Origin: CAZYMF01 sp964648215
Lineage (GTDB): Bacteria > Desulfobacterota > Binatia > HRBIN30 > JACQVA1
DNA: 6,112 bases
Assembly: GCA_964648215.1 (NCBI GenBank)
Contig: CAZYMF010000260.1
Span: 1 to 6,112, forward strand
Direction: 5' to 3'
A model generated the notes under the pieces. It searched no databases. It was not told the DNA's origin and saw only the letters and a list, made by a program, of their open reading frames with translations. Below are positions 5,787 to 6,112 of the stretch, in pieces. The translations under genes and the position numbers were made by a program. Position 1 is the first letter of the stretch; every line of letters starts with the position of its first letter.

Positions 5787-6112
5787 TCAGGGCACCCCGT
5801 AGCCGATGACGAAATCCTTCGTATCCCCGTCGCCGTTCAGGTCGGTGAGGCCATCGGCTGACTCGCCGTCACGGTAGGCGATGAACGAGGCGCCGACGGC
5901 GAAGCTCTGGCGGAACACCGTATAGGACGGCACGGCTACCGGAATCGCGGTGACGGCACCGGGCAGCCCGAGGCTCGTATCGTAAACGTTGAGAGTGGTG
6001 TCGGCGGTGTCGCCGTCGCCGTTCTGATCCACGTTCCCCTGGGCGCTTTCGCGGGTGGCGATGCCGATCAGGTTTCCCGCGACCTCGTAGTGCTCGGCAT
6101 CCAGGTCGGTGC
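5787..6112 (-). CDS. Repeat protein with acidic Asp/Asn-Gly loops, C-terminal part (5' end outside window)
   Basis: The minus-strand frame is open from the right window edge (first complete codon ends at 6110) to TGA at 5787-5789, giving 108 residues. A GTG at 6032 is an internal valine codon, not the start, because coding similarity continues upstream of it. Two related units are visible: AGNLIGIATRESAQG followed by DQNGDGDTADTTLNVYD (5979-6029), and VGASFIAYRDGESADG followed by DLNGDGDTKDFVIGYG (5796-5843). The conserved loops are 62 residues apart. DxNGDGDxxD loops are typical of Ca2+-binding extracellular repeats, and I recall similar FRVSEAAQGG-DLNGDGD units in large secreted proteins of myxobacteria and related environmental lineages, possibly beta-propeller blades. 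The protein is therefore probably exported, although its N-terminus is not seen. It ends 17 bases from the convergent MFS gene. Function is unknown. Confidence 0.8.
   Translation of the reverse strand, partial: TDLDAEHYEVAGNLIGIATRESAQGNVDQNGDGDTADTTLNVYDTSLGLPGAVTAIPVAVPSYTVFRQSFAVGASFIAYRDGESADGLTDLNGDGDTKDFVIGYGVP

Noticed and set aside
5766..5790. CTGAG...CTCAG inverted repeat between the convergent stop codons, a possible bidirectional terminator
   Set aside because: The stem is only five pairs around a 15-base loop, without a T-run on either side, and the bases are partly dictated by the two TGA stops.

Overview
The window is GC-rich, densely coding DNA, apparently from a Gram-negative bacterium. 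The supporting signs are a lipoprotein-type signal, an LPS/rhamnose-type sugar nucleotide pair, Shine-Dalgarno (SD) motifs and frequent non-ATG starts. The mix of genes would fit a myxobacterial, Binatia-like or other former 'deltaproteobacterial' lineage: an exported ceramidase-like lipoprotein, and a repeat protein with DxNGDGDTxD loops. That placement is inference from gene style only.

Layout from left to right. (1) 1-798: the 3' end of rfbA (glucose-1-phosphate thymidylyltransferase) and complete rfbC (dTDP-4-dehydrorhamnose 3,5-epimerase), separated by only 4 bases. This is the end of a dTDP-rhamnose operon. (2) 799-836: a short gap with a TTGACA hexamer, a possible promoter for the next unit. 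(3) 837-4455: three tightly packed plus-strand genes. They are an exported neutral-ceramidase-like metal hydrolase (predicted lipoprotein), a small secreted protein of unknown function, and a dicarboxylate/amino acid:cation symporter of the DAACS (SDF) family. Both internal junctions are 4-base GTGA overlaps, so the three are very probably one translationally coupled operon. A working idea is that the lipoprotein releases a small acid or amino acid outside the inner membrane and the symporter imports it; this is inference. (4) 4456-4641: an intergenic stretch made of purine-rich 7-nt quasi-repeats arranged as two opposed arrays, which can fold into one long imperfect hairpin. It is the most unusual structure in the window. 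(5) 4642-5769: a 12-helix MFS transporter whose reading frame runs open through the hairpin, so its start is uncertain. (6) 5787-6112: on the minus strand and convergent, the C-terminal end of a protein with roughly 62-residue repeats, each carrying an acidic Asp/Asn-Gly loop.

I found no RNA genes, CRISPR array, transposase or phage genes. The long antisense and frame-shifted ORFs are GC-rich shadows of the genes above. I did not find clear evidence for a wholly new system. The best candidates for follow-up are the heptad palindrome and the hydrolase-secreted protein-symporter operon.
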